Under the pieces are notes generated by a model. That model saw only the letters and a list, made by a program, of their open reading frames with translations, did no database searches and was not told the DNA's origin. Positions 48,742 through 59,691 of a stretch of DNA of 64,000 nucleotides are shown here, in pieces. The DNA is from Xenopus tropicalis (taxonomy: Eukaryota; Chordata; Amphibia; Anura; Pipidae): positions 2,709,482 to 2,773,481 of the forward strand of contig NC_030681.2 of the NCBI RefSeq assembly GCF_000004195.4, written 5' to 3'. The position numbers were made by a program, and so were the translations under genes. The first letter of the stretch is position 1. Each line of letters begins with the position of its first letter.

Positions 48742-49310
48742 TAGGGGGCTCATTTTAGGGATGCACCGAATCACTGATTCGGTTCGGGATTTGGCTGAAC
48801 CTTGTTTTTTTTTTTTAAGGATTTGGTTTTGGCTGAATCTGTGGTCCCAGCCGAACCGAATCCTAATTAGCATAAATAAGCATATGCTAATTAGAATTCA
48901 GAAAGGGTTAAATGGGCAGTGAAAATTGTTTTTAACCCCTTCAGATCCCAATCAGCATATGCTAATTAGGATTCGGTTCGGGATTCGGCCGAATCCTGCT
49001 GGGTGGGTTCGGGGGTTCGGCGCATCCCTAGCCCATTTATCAATGTACGATTTAGTCCGAATACAAAAAATTTGCATTTTTTCTAACTTTTCGAATTGCA
49101 TATTTTCTGCAATTTTTTTCCGTTCATTTCTGCGACTTTTTCGTACTTTGCAACAAAATCGTATTGTTGCAGCGAGTGCGAAATTTTCGTTATTCATTCA
49201 AGCTTCGGTATGGTGACTTTCCTTGGGCCAGGTTGGAGCTGCAGAGTACGATTTTAATAATAATACGATTTTTTACCACGCATATTCGGACTTTGATAAG
49301 TCAGCCCCTA
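48742..49310. mobile_element. MITE hosting a nested hAT MITE
   Basis: Outer ends AGGGGGCTCATTT and GATAAGTCAGCCCCTA are inverted. The sequence ATCAATGTACGATTTAGTCC continues directly after the inner element at 48756-49030. Confidence 0.65.
48756..49030. mobile_element. hAT-like MITE, TAGGGATGCACCGAA family, copy 1
   Basis: TIRs TAGGGATGCACCGAAT and ...CGGCGCATCCCTA; flanks GCTCATTT and GCCCATTT match 7 of 8. The interior has inverted GCATATGCTAATTAG blocks. Confidence 0.85.
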
Positions 49311-49811
49311 AGCGTTTGGATTCAGTTCAGCTAAGTATTTAGGGTGCAGCCAAATTGGAACTCTGCAAAAAGTACTAAGATTTGGACAAATTCCCCAATT
49401 GAAAGATCATTTACGAGTGGCGAACGCGGGGCGCAACTATGGTATTGTGTAAGTATCCGTAATGCAGCAAACCCAATGCTTTGTTAATCCAGATTGAAGG
49501 AGTGAGGGCCGTAGTACCTGAGAAGAAACGGATTTGAATTATGGAGAGGAAACGTTACATCACAAAGCACTGAAACTGTTAATAAAATGGTAAAATATGA
49601 AATAATGGCCATTTTTGTTTAAGAATATTTCAACGATACCTAAATCCAGTGTATTTCTAAATCTAATCATTGCAGCGTATTAATAAAGGCGTTTCTTCCA
49701 AAATGTCTCCACTTTGTGTTGGTGAAGCTCATTTGTCCTGTGTTTTATTGGCAAAAATGATTGCAGAATCATCATCATCAAATAATATACACAGGATTTA
49801 CTCAATATTAT
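49311..49811. other. Intergenic, no gene recognised
   Basis: No exon, array or element end supported. Confidence 0.4.
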
Positions 49812-50010
49812 TAGGGGTTTGGTTTCGGCCGAACCGAATCCTAATTAGTGCACATTAGCATATGCTAATTAGCATTCGGAAATGGTCCGGGAATTTTTTT
49901 AAACCCCTTCTGGTCCTAATTAGCATATGTTAATGGTGATTCGCCCAAATCCTTCAGGGTGGGTTTGGGGGTTTGGCCGAACCCAAAAAAGTGGGTTTGG
50001 TACATCCCTA
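49812..50010. mobile_element. hAT-like MITE, TAGGGATGCACCGAA family, copy 2
   Basis: Shortened left end (TAGGGGTTTGGTTTCGG), right end GGTACATCCCTA, flanked by a perfect 8-bp duplication AATATTAT. Confidence 0.9.
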
Positions 50011-50244
50011 AATATTATACAATTTTAAAGACAATTCTGTTCCACCCAAATTGTCAAAAAGCTTCAAAATAGCATTCCACGCTGATTCAATATATTTTTA
50101 AACAAAATAAGGCTTGAATGTTGGAGACTGAGGGATAGAATAATCACAGCAGAAGAAACTTGTAAAGGAAGTGAAAAAGTTCTAGATGTAGACGTGCGGC
50201 CATACAGGAGCAGACAAACTGCCAACTCAGCCCTTATAGACCAA

Positions 50245-50890
50245 GGGGCTGATTTACTAATCCACGAATCCGAATCCGGAATGGGAAAAAATCGGATTGG
50301 AAACGAACATTTTGCGACTTTTTCGTATTTTTTGTGATTTTTTCGTGAATTGTTGCGGCTTTTTCGTAGCCGTTACGATTTGCGCGAATTGTCGCGACTT
50401 TTTCATAGCCATTACAAATTTCGTGAATTGTCGTGACTTTTTCATAGCCATTATGACTTTCGTGAATTGTCATGACTTTTGTGAATTGTCGCGACTTTTT
50501 CATAGCCATTATGACTTTCGTGAATTGTCGCAACTTTTTCATAGCCATTATGACTTTTGTGAATTGTCGCAACTTTTTCATAGCTATTATGACTTTCGTG
50601 AATTGTCGCAACTTTTTCATAGCTATTGTGACTTTTGTGAATTGTCGCGACTTTTTCATAGATATTGTGACTTTTGCGAATTGTCGCGACTTTTTCATAG
50701 CTATTATGACTTTCGTGAATTGTCGCGACTTTTTCATAGCTATTATGACTTTTGTGTATTGTCGTGACTTTTGCATAGCCATTACGACTTTGGCAAATTG
50801 TCGCGACTTTTTCGTATTGAGCGCTCTAAAAATTCGCGACAAAAAAGGAAAAAAAGCATTCGGACGTTCGTGGATTAGTAAATGTGCCCC
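50245..50890 (+). mobile_element. Palindromic MITE, GGGGCTGATTTACTAATCC family, copy 2, internally expanded
   Basis: Same TIRs as the 47784 copy, flanked by CAA on both sides. The interior (about 50375-50815) has about ten 39-bp units with TCGCGACTTTTTCATAGCC and ATTATGACTTTCGTGAATTG; 39 = 3 x 13 keeps long frames open on both strands. Confidence 0.8.
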
Positions 50891-51190
50891 CAAGTCTGCA
50901 ATTTATTGGCCAAGTATGGGGCCCACCAACATGACCTCCCGACAGATACCAATTGTACTTATGTCTAAAAAAGAGGCGGAGGCCTGGAATGTAGAGACAT
51001 GTTTAATAAAATTTGAAATTTTGAATTAGAAAATCTTGACTGTGCATTTAAGAAAAAAACTTAAAAATATGATAAAAAATTACAAAATCGAAAAAAGTTT
51101 AAAAAACACAGTGAATTCTATGCAATGAGACAAAAAACTTGAATTTTAAAACAACAATTTCCATTGACTTCTACATGATCTTGCCAGCTT

Positions 51191-51664
51191 TTAAAGGAGA
51201 AGTAAAGTTATTTTGGCATTTTACTGCCAATAGATTAGCCACATTAGTGCCAACTAGAACCCTATATTTATTCTGCAGAAAGCTTTACCTGCCTGAGTAA
51301 CAGCCCTAGAAACTCCCTCTGTTTGTTTAAGATAGCAGCTGCCATTTTAGCTCGGTCTCAGTAGCTTCCTGCTGCAGCTCTGGCTGCTGGTAGCTCAGAC
51401 TGGGAGGGGGAGCGACAGATGATGGCAGGGGAAGTAGGAGAAGGGTGGAGGAGAGAGGGACAAACTGAGCAGACTCATGCCGTGCCCTGAAGGATATTTC
51501 TGAGACAGGAAGTCTGACACAGAAGAACATGTGACACAAAGGAAGACAAAAAATCCTGTGTTTCTTTTGATAGAGGACTCAGTGCAGCTGTGAGTGCTTA
51601 TGGCTGTATTTATATAGACCTTTCTGATAAAGCTACTGAGTTTGTACCTTTCCTTCTCCTTTAA
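51191..51664. mobile_element. T2-type MITE, copy 1, complete
   Basis: TTAAAGGAGAAGTAAAG at the left and CTTTCCTTCTCCTTTAA at the right, both bounded by TTAA. Interior includes CTGCAGAAAGCTTTACCTGC and CAGTAGCTTCCTGCTGCAGC. Confidence 0.85.
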
Positions 51665-52177
51665 TATGACATTTTGTGTGCCGGGGGGGAAAAGTCAACA
51701 TGGCAATCTCTAATTGGGACATTCACTCAACAGGGAAGTTGTTAGGCTCCTCGTACCGCTGTTTCCTGGTTCAGCTTTTGATCATTCAAACCGAAGAGAA
51801 TGAACTAAAGGATCAATTCACAACAACTGGAAATTCTGTCTCTGCAGTCACTTGGTTTTGACCTATTGCCAAACGACCATTTAAACGACTTTTAGACAAA
51901 CGTCCGTGATGCAACAATAACTACCCAGTCGTTACTGTCAATTTGGGGAAATTTGTAATCACCGTTTTGAAGAAGAAAAGGTAAAATCAGTGGGAGGGGT
52001 GCCAGTTTGTTGGCTACTGTCTAGCGACCAATCATTTAGCTCCTACCCAGGGTCCCCCCCCCCATGCAGGGCGTGCGCCTCCATCATTCTCAGTGATCCC
52101 AGGTACCCGAGGGGCAGCCCTGAGTGGGCACGGGGCCAGTACGGATGTGCCCAGCTGGGACACAAAAAGAAAGTGAG
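51665..52177. other. Intergenic, no gene recognised
   Basis: No supported feature. Confidence 0.4.
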
Positions 52178-52205
52178 TAGGGATGCGCCAAATTGTAACT
52201 TTTTG
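52178..52205. mobile_element. hAT-like MITE end fragment
   Basis: TAGGGATGCGCCAAATTGT, a solitary left end of the TAGGGATGCACCGAA family. Confidence 0.5.
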
Positions 52206-52255
52206 GATTTACTCCATACTAAAAATACCAAACCAGATGTAAATTTTATGTTTGC

Positions 52256-52491
52256 TAGGGATGCGCCGAATCCAGCCTTTTTTGGATGGTTTTGGTCGAA
52301 TCCCCACGGTCCTGACTGAGCTGAATCCGTATACTAATTAGCAAATGCTAATAAGCATTTGGAAAGGGTTAAATTTTTTGCACGCGCAGCATATTAACAT
52401 ATGCTAATTTCGGTTCGGGGTTCGGCAGAATCCATCAGGGTGGGTTTGGGGGTTCAGCCGAACCCAAAAAAGTGGTTTTGGTGTATCCCTA
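52256..52491. mobile_element. hAT-like MITE, copy 3
   Basis: TAGGGATGCGCCGAATCC to GGTGTATCCCTA, flanked by ATGTTTGC and ATATTTGC (7 of 8). Part of a tandem duplication with 52677-52962. Confidence 0.85.
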
Positions 52492-52676
52492 ATATTTGCA
52501 TAGTCAAATTTGAGCAGAAAAAAAATCACTTTTATAAAATATTTTTTTATTAAACAGCTTTATTTACATGTAACACCTTGAAAATAGGCGACACGATACG
52601 TTTTTAAAGAGCCTTGTAATGTTCAGAGTTATAGTTTAACCAACTACAGACTGTAACCTGCAGATGAGCATATTTC

Positions 52677-52962
52677 TAGGGATGCACCGAATCCTGGCTT
52701 TTTTTGAAGGTTTCGGCTGAATCCACGGTCCCGGCTGAACAAAATCCTAAGTAGCATAAATTAGCATATGTTAATTAGCATTTGGAAAAGATTCATTGGA
52801 CAAGGAAAAAAAATTGACGCATGCTGCGCGCGCCCCGACTTTTAACCCCTTCCGATCGTAATTAACATGTTAATTAGGATTTGGTTCGGGATTCGCCTGA
52901 ACCCCTCAGGGTGGGTTTGGGGGTTCGGCCGAACCCAAAAAAGTGGGTTCGGTGCATCCCTA
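52677..52962. mobile_element. hAT-like MITE, copy 4, in second duplicon
   Basis: TAGGGATGCACCGAATCC to GGTGCATCCCTA. Right flank ATATTTGCAT equals that of copy 3; it contains about 50 bp that copy 3 lacks. Confidence 0.85.
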
Positions 52963-53199
52963 ATATTTGCATATTCAAATTTGATCAGAAAAAAACTCAC
53001 TTTTATAAAATATTTTTTCATTAAAAAGCTTTATTTACATACAACACCTTGAAAATAGGCTACATGAATATGTTTTTAAAGAGCCTTGTAATGTTTAGAG
53101 TTATAGTTTTACCAACTACAGACTGTAACCTGCAGATGAACACATTTCCCTTGCAAGTCAGGAACTTTAATGGCAAGAATAAATTAAACTAAACACTAA

Positions 53200-53503
53200 G
53201 GGGCACATTTACTAATCCACGAACGTCCGAAAAGCGTCCGAATGCGGTTTTTTCGTAATGATCAGTATTTTGCGACTTGTCGCAAATTTTTCGAGCGCTC
53301 AATACGAAAAAATCGCGACAATTCGCGAAAGTCATAATGGCTATGAAAAAGTCGCGACAATTCGCACAAGTCGTAATGGCTACGAAAAAGTCGCGACGGT
53401 GACGAAAAAATCGCAAAAAATACAAAAAAGTTGCAAAATGTTTGTTTCCAATCCGATTTTTTCCCATTCGGGATTCGGATTCGTGGATTAGTAAATCAGC
53501 CCC
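53200..53503 (-). mobile_element. Palindromic MITE, GGGGCTGATTTACTAATCC family, copy 3, reversed
   Basis: Starts GGGGCACATTTACTAATCC and ends GGATTAGTAAATCAGCCCC, flanked by TAA on both sides; opposite orientation to the 47784 copy. Confidence 0.8.
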
Positions 53504-54475
53504 TAAAAGTATGGGATTTGGGGTTTGAGCCAACCCAATAGTCTGAATCCCTCCGATCCCTCGATAATATGTGACTATGCAATTCAGGCTTCTGATTTAG
53601 TCCCATATTCGGTCAAATCTAGAAATAATGGATTGCACCCCTAGAAAAAAAATAAAGTGCCGCTGTTATTTCATGTGCTCTCTAACTGTCATCCTGTAGC
53701 ATCGTATCATTGGTGCCAACATTGGTGAACTGTCATCCGAATTTGGCAACATCCGAGCAACTGAACCGATTGACTTTTTTCGTTTGATTTTGTTTCCCAA
53801 TGACAAAATCTCTTTAGGGGTCGAACATTCTAGGGCTTCATTGGAAATGTATTTTTGTTAATAAACGATTAAACTTTTTCACTTTTGGAGAGCGCTATCC
53901 GTCCCACCGCTATACACAGCACACATTGCCGGACCGTGTTGCTTATGGTACATCTGGTACTTTATTACTATTGTGGGTCATTTCCTGTGCTCCCCTAAAC
54001 CTGCTGCATTTACCTGTTCTAGACTCGCTGGGGGAAGAAGAAATCTGTACCCCGTGTGTTCTTATCTTGCTCCTCGGGGGCTCGACCATCTCTGATTCGG
54101 CTCCTCGAAAAATCATCTGAACTTTATTGTATGTATAAGTATGGGATGGAGAGGACTCAAGTGCATCCACTGAATTAAGAGGGTGCAGGGGACAATTAAT
54201 TTACCCTTTATTTTGTTTAATTCAAGCAAGAGTGCCCATTCTGTGATATAGAGTGTGTTTGTATATAAAATGTGTGTTTATGTACAGAATGCTCAGAACT
54301 ATACTTTGGTATAAAAATTATTTTTCTCCCGTTCTTGTTATTTTTTTCTTCCTATGAACTTCTCACTAATAGATTGCTAACACTTTGGCTGTGTAAGCTG
54401 AGAGCTAACGGATATGATTGGAGCAAGATTCCAGGGTATTTATCTCCAGAAAGATCTTTGTATTATTATTATTAA
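53504..54475. other. Intergenic, no gene recognised
   Basis: Short frames only; nothing recognised. Confidence 0.4.
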
Positions 54476-55157
54476 CATTTATTTATAAAGCGCCAACATA
54501 TCCCGCAGCGCTGTACAATAAGTGGGTTACATACATTGGACATACAGAGTAACATATACAGCAATCAGTAACTGATACAAGAGGGGAAGGGAGCCCTGCC
54601 CCAAAGAGCTTACACTCTACAAGGAGTAACATATACAGCAATCAGTAACCGATACAGGAGGGGAAGAGAGCCCTGCCCAAAAGAGCTTACACTCTACAAG
54701 GAGTAACATATAAAGCAATCAATAACTGATACAAGAGGGGAAGAGAGCCCTGCCCCAAAGAGCTTACAATCTACAAGGAGTAACATATAAAGCAATCAAT
54801 AACCGATACAAGAGGGGAAGGGAGCCCTGCCCCAAAGAGCTTACACTCTACAAGGAGTAACATATAAAGCAATCAATAACCGATACAAGAGGGGAAGGGA
54901 GCCCTGCCCCAAAGAGCTTACAATCTACAAGGAGTAACATATAAAGCAATCAATAACCGATACAAGAGGGGAAGGGAGCCCTGCACAAAGAGCTTACACT
55001 CTACAAGGAGTAACATATAAAGCAGTCAATAACCGATACAAGAGGGGAAGGGAGCCCTGCCCCAAAGAGCTTACAATCTACAAGGAGTAACATATAAAGC
55101 AATCAATAACCGATACAAGAGGTGAAGAGAGCCCTGCCCAAAAGAGCTTACAATCTA
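54476..55157. repeat. Interspersed element tail with 77-bp tandem array, about 8 copies
   Basis: A leader TTTATAAAGCGCCAACATAT and CAGCGCTGTACAATAAGTGG is followed from 54547 by 77-bp units with GAGTAACATATACAGCAATC and CCAAAGAGCTTACACTCTAC. The reversed unit has TGTAAGCTCTTTGGGGCAGG, an L2/MIR-like tail motif. Confidence 0.9.
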
Positions 55158-55354
55158 GTCAAGGTGGCCAAACGTGCACCAATATTGTCATACGATTGGG
55201 GGGTGTGTATGGTGGGAGACAAGGTGACCGATATCAGTAACAGCCTTGGATGGTGGTCTCCTTGTTGATAGGGCAGGACTAAAAATGTTGGTGTTAATGC
55301 TGAATTGTAACAGGGGTAAAGAATTCCTGTTTTTACTTGTGTATCTGATGACTT

Positions 55355-55755
55355 AGCCACATTAGTGCCACCTAGAACCCTATATTTATTCTGCAGAAAG
55401 CTTTACCTGCCTGAGTAACAGCCCTAGAAGCTCCCTCTGTTTGTTTAAGATAGCAACTGCCATTTTAGCTCGGTCTCAGTAGCTTCCTGCTGCAGCTCTG
55501 ACTGCTGGGAGCTCAGATTACACAGCAGACATGGGAGGGGGAGCGACATGATGGGAGGGGGACGAGGAACAAACTGAGCAGACTCGTGCCCCTGCCCTGA
55601 AGGATATTTTGGAGAGAGGAAGTCTGACACAGAAGAAAATGTGACACAAAAGGAGACAAGAAATCCTGTGTTTCTTTTGATAGAGGACTTATGGCTGTAT
55701 TTAAATAGACCGTTCTGATAAAGCTACTGAGTTTGTACCTTTCCTTCTCCTTTAA
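55355..55755. mobile_element. T2-type MITE, copy 2, left-truncated
   Basis: Homologous to 51230-51664, ending CTTCTCCTTTAA with TTAA at 55752. Confidence 0.8.
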
Positions 55756-55936
55756 CATTAGTAAAGTGGACGAATGATTTTTAATAAAACCAATGGAAAG
55801 ATTATAATGGTAGCATGTACGGCCGCCTTTATTCTGAACTGGGAAAGCCAGTCGGGTGATTAGGGAAAAAAATACAGCAAGTCCAGTTGATCTGAATTAT
55901 TAGTATAAATATGCCATGACCTGAATGACTGAGAAC

Positions 55937-56135
55937 TAGGGGTGCACCAATTCCATTATTTTGGGTGTCCGGCCGAACCCCCAAATTCGTAGTGAAAGAT
56001 TTCACAAATCCAACCCCAAAGGCGAGCAGTGAAAAATGTTCAACTTCTGTGTTTGTGTGACAAAAAGTAGCGATTTTATGGATTCCAGTTTGGTTCGGCC
56101 AGGAGTGTGTATTCATCTGAGTCTGTGCATCCCTG
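55937..56135. mobile_element. Diverged hAT-like MITE, copy 5
   Basis: TAGGGGTGCACCAATTCC at the left and GTGCATCCCTGG at the right; flanks do not match. Confidence 0.55.
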
Positions 56136-56324
56136 GAGCGATTTAGTCGCCCACAATAGATCTCTGAAAGCCCAAATGACATTTACACATAACTATTAAC
56201 CCAGTGAGAATGGTCATTTAATATCTAAAATAATACAACAATGGGATTGACCAGGACCTTGTCTGCATGCTAACCAGGCGTATCTGATGGCAGGGGCTTA
56301 TCAGGTTAATTTTACGGGAAACAT

Positions 56325-56600
56325 AAAGGGGTAGTTCCCCTTTAAATTAACTTTTACTATGATGTAGACATTGATATTCTAAGACAATTTGCCATTGGTC
56401 TTAATTTTTTATGGCTCTTCAGTTATTTGACTTTTTGTTTTGCAGCTCTCCAGTTAGGTATTTAAGCAGCTATCTGGTTACTATGGTCTTATTTACCCTA
56501 GCAACCAAGCAGTTGTTTAAATAGGAGACGGCTATATGAATAGGAGAGGGGCTGAATAGAAACTTTAAACACCCACAATGGTCTTGCAATAGGTAGTCAG
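56325..56600. mobile_element. Xenopus-type interspersed repeat
   Basis: AAAGGGGTAGTTCCCCTTTA with a TTAACTTTTACTATGATGTA start; related to 9534-9706. Confidence 0.6.
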
Positions 56601-56867
56601 AAATCAGGAAAAATTAGCATTACCCAGAATTCCCTTGCTGCTTTAATGGTGTATGCCATACCCAGGATACCATGATATTTGCTCACAGCTTCCCTTTCAG
56701 AGAAACCAGAAAACTACAAGTTCCAAAGAAGAAAAAGGCGAAGAAAAACACAATAAATTAAATACAAAAACATTAATAAGGCAAGAAACACATTTATTCT
56801 ATATATTCACCACTAGAGGGCGACAGATACAGCAAACTGGCACCAACAGTAGAAGAAAAACTTAAAC

Positions 56868-57115
56868 AGGTATGGGACCTGTTATCCAGAATGCTTGGTT
56901 TCTAGGATAAGGGCTCTTTCTGTAATTTGGATCTCCATACCTTACGTCTACTAAAAAATAATTTAAACATTAAATAAACCCAATAGGATTGATTATATTT
57001 TAGGATTAAGTAGAAGATACTGTTTTAGGAAATAATTTTTAAAAATTAGAATGATTTGCTTTAATGGAGTCTATGGGAATGTTCCGTAATCTAACCGGCC
57101 CCATCATGCAGACAG
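56868..57115. mobile_element. Abundant Xenopus-type interspersed repeat
   Basis: CAGGTATGGGACCTGTTATC, TTAAATAAACCCAATAGGA and GGAGTCTATGGGA, a sequence I recognise as very common in Xenopus DNA. Family name not assigned. Confidence 0.6.
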
Positions 57116-57489
57116 TTATATATAATATACGGTGCTGGATTTCCATTTGGGTTCAATAGAATTGTTACATTAAATAACGACACCTTTATTAGACCTCCTT
57201 ATAGATCATCTCCGGCCCTTGTTAGTGACTCCTCCCTGGGAAACAGCGTTGGATATGGCTAGCCAATCATATATCAGGGAAAGAATGGCAGTTCCCTGTC
57301 AGGTCTGCTTAGCAGTAGATATAAACATTGGCCCAAAGCCCGGTCTGGGGTCGGCTGGGAAACAGTGGTGCAACAAGGGGAAGAAGGCCCCACGGGGCAG
57401 GGGGGTATTTAGTTCCAGTGCTGCCCTGGGCCCCGGGCTTAAATATGACCCTATGTGGTGCCCATGATGCCACAGAGCGGCCCTACCCC

Positions 57490-57958
57490 CTACCCCTCCT
57501 CCTAGGGTTGCCACCTGGCCGGTTTTCGGAAGGGCTGCCCGGGTCAAAACCTCCTGCCATTTCCCAAATTAGGAAAACCGGGCAATCGGAGATCGCCACA
57601 TCATAGCCACGCCCCCATGAGGTCACTGCCCCGCTACCCCCCCATCTTGCGACGTCACGGACTGGCTTCTCCCTGCCCCCTCCGGCGTCACCCCACCCCT
57701 TGCCCGGCTAAGAATGCTGGGACAGGTGGCAACCCTACCCCGCCCCCCCATCTTGTGACGTCACGGACTGGCTTCTCCCTGCCCCCTCCGACGTCACTCC
57801 ACTCCCTGTCCGACTAAGAATGCTGGGAGAGGTGGCAACCCTACCCCCGCCCCCCCCCCATCTTGTGACGTCACAGACTGGCTTCTCCCCGCCCCCTCTG
57901 ATGTCACCCCACCCCCTGCCCGGCTAAGAATGCTGGGAGAGGTGGCAACCTTACCCCT
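57490..57958. repeat. 105-113-bp tandem repeat, 3 copies, with upstream element
   Basis: Units from about 57634, 57737 and 57842 carry CATCTTGTGACGTCACGGAC and GAATGCTGGGAGAGGTGGCA. The palindrome TGACGTCA is intact in units 2 and 3; unit 1 has CGACGTCA. The preceding 57490-57610 (GGGTTGCCACCTGGCCGG) is a dispersed repeat. Confidence 0.8.
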
Positions 57959-58860
57959 GCCCCCCCCCCAGCTCTGTTCCTGGATTTCCTTAATTAAAAA
58001 AAAAGAAAATACATGCTCCCCCCCTAAGGCTTCCAAGCTAGGTACAGGCCTCATTATAAATATGGCCCTGCGCAGGGGGAGGGGGGGGGCCCAGAGTATG
58101 GGGTCTGCTTCCTCCATTTTACATGTAAATCCCCCATCTGTGCCGGGTCCAAGGTAGGAAAGTGAGTGGGGCTGGGGGGGCGCGTTGGAGAAGGAGAGTA
58201 GTTATGACATTGCTTGGGGGCTACCTGTGGCCATCTTGTGTGTGTGTGGGACCAATAGAAGAGGGCTATGTGCTACAATAGTGACTGGTGTTTGGGATAT
58301 GTTTATGGTATATAGCAATATAATATGTAACACACTGGGCAAAGCATTTCGCCTTTAACTGTGAGAAAATACCAGTAAAGTATTTCCCCAACATCCAAAG
58401 CAGCTTATTTGATAGGGCAGATCCAGCTGTTTGGCTGCTCTCCAAGCTCCACCCCCGAGGAACCATGAGCCGGTATTTTTCACTAAGAAGAACTGAAGAC
58501 ACTGGAACGGGCTGCCTGTAAGTTTATGGCTCTGAATCATTGGGCTGTATCGGTGCTTCGGTTCTGGATGCAGAACTATGTGCGTAGCAAGAGGCTACGG
58601 TTTCACCGGCACAGGCACCATCTGGCACCGGCAGTAGAACCAGCACACAGAATGATGTGATAGAACTCATGAGAGTCCAGAGTGGAAGAACAAACCTAGG
58701 GGCCACAGGAATAATGACTCTGCCCTAATCATGGGCCTTCATTTAGAACTTGGCCTTGTGGCCGGGGTGTTGGGGGACTTACATTGCCCTCGCTGCAGTA
58801 ACCCCCCTGTTAATCTGTAATTCAGCCCCGACACCCCCCCCCCCTCACGCTCCAGGCAGG
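57959..58860. other. Intergenic, no gene recognised
   Basis: No exon or element end supported. Confidence 0.4.
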
Positions 58861-58869
58861 TTCAGATGG

Positions 58870-59035
58870 GCCACATTGCTATTGCGCTCTCTGCACTAGC
58901 AGAGCCAAATTTCCATTTTCAAAAATAAATATTTGGTTCTTAAATTACCGGCGTTTTGCCGCCCACGGTAACTGGTCGCTCCCTGCCGAATGAGGCAAAG
59001 TTCTCACTGCGCTTTATGGTAGGAGCAGCTCTGTT
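58870..59035. mobile_element. Dispersed repeat shared with 12240-12440
   Basis: CTCTGCACTAGCAGAGCC, AAATTTCCATTTT and TTTATGGTAG landmarks in the same order. Confidence 0.6.
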
Positions 59036-59249
59036 TGGGGGTTATAAACCCAGAGGAATGGGCGTGACAATGATGACATCATTAGGCAAGCTGCTGATGT
59101 CATCGTGTGACATCATCATGTGATATTTCTGGCTGTGTGATGACATTGGGAATTGACATTCAGAATCTTGAAAACCAGGCAGAAGGTTTTGGCCCAGACA
59201 GCATCTTTAAAAACTGGACAGGTGGGCAACCCCACTGGGAGGGTAAATA

Positions 59250-59691
59250 GCCAGGTAATTCTAAGCCTGGTCCTACTCACTCCTTTTCTATCTCTATTGA
59301 TGGCACCCTCATCAACCCTGTCGATTCGGCGCGTTGTTTGGGAGTGATCTTTGACTCCAGTCTCTCCTTCTCTGACCATACTAACACCACTGTCAAAACC
59401 TGTCACTTTTTCTTACGCAATATTGCCAAAATCCGGCCCTTTCTTTCTACTGCAACAGCTAGGCTGCTCATGCATGCCCTCATCCTATCCCGACTGGACT
59501 ACTGTAACCTGCTGCTAATCGGCCTCCCTAACTCCCATCTTTCCCCCCTACAGTCTATATTAAATACTGCTGCCAGAATTCTCCTCCCCTCATCCAGGAG
59601 AGTTCAGGCCCTTCCCCTGCTAAAGTCCTTATCGTGGCTCCTGTTAAACAAAGAATATCCTACAAACTCCTTCTCTTAACCTTCCCCCCAT
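59250..59691 (+). mobile_element. L2-like LINE reverse transcriptase C-terminal fragment
   Basis: The frame reads LGVIFDSSLSFSDHTNT, LRNIAKIRPFLSTATARL, LSRLDYCNLLLIGLPNS and LNTAARILL, the thumb end of non-LTR reverse transcriptase. A shift near 59640 continues as VKQRISYKLLLLTF. It is truncated on both sides and is followed at once by the 55-bp satellite. Confidence 0.85.

Larger units (their letters stand above)
52256..53148. repeat. Tandem segmental duplication of MITE plus flank (2 units)
   Basis: After each MITE the same roughly 185-bp flank follows (AACACCTTGAAAATAGGC, TTTTTAAAGAGCCTTGTAAT, CTACAGACTGTAACCTGCAG). Units 52256-52676 and 52677-53148. Confidence 0.85.

Noticed and set aside
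50234..51029. Frames of 156-219 codons with KSRQFTKVIIAMK repeats
   Set aside because: Internal 39-bp repeats of a palindromic MITE, open on both strands, no protein family match.
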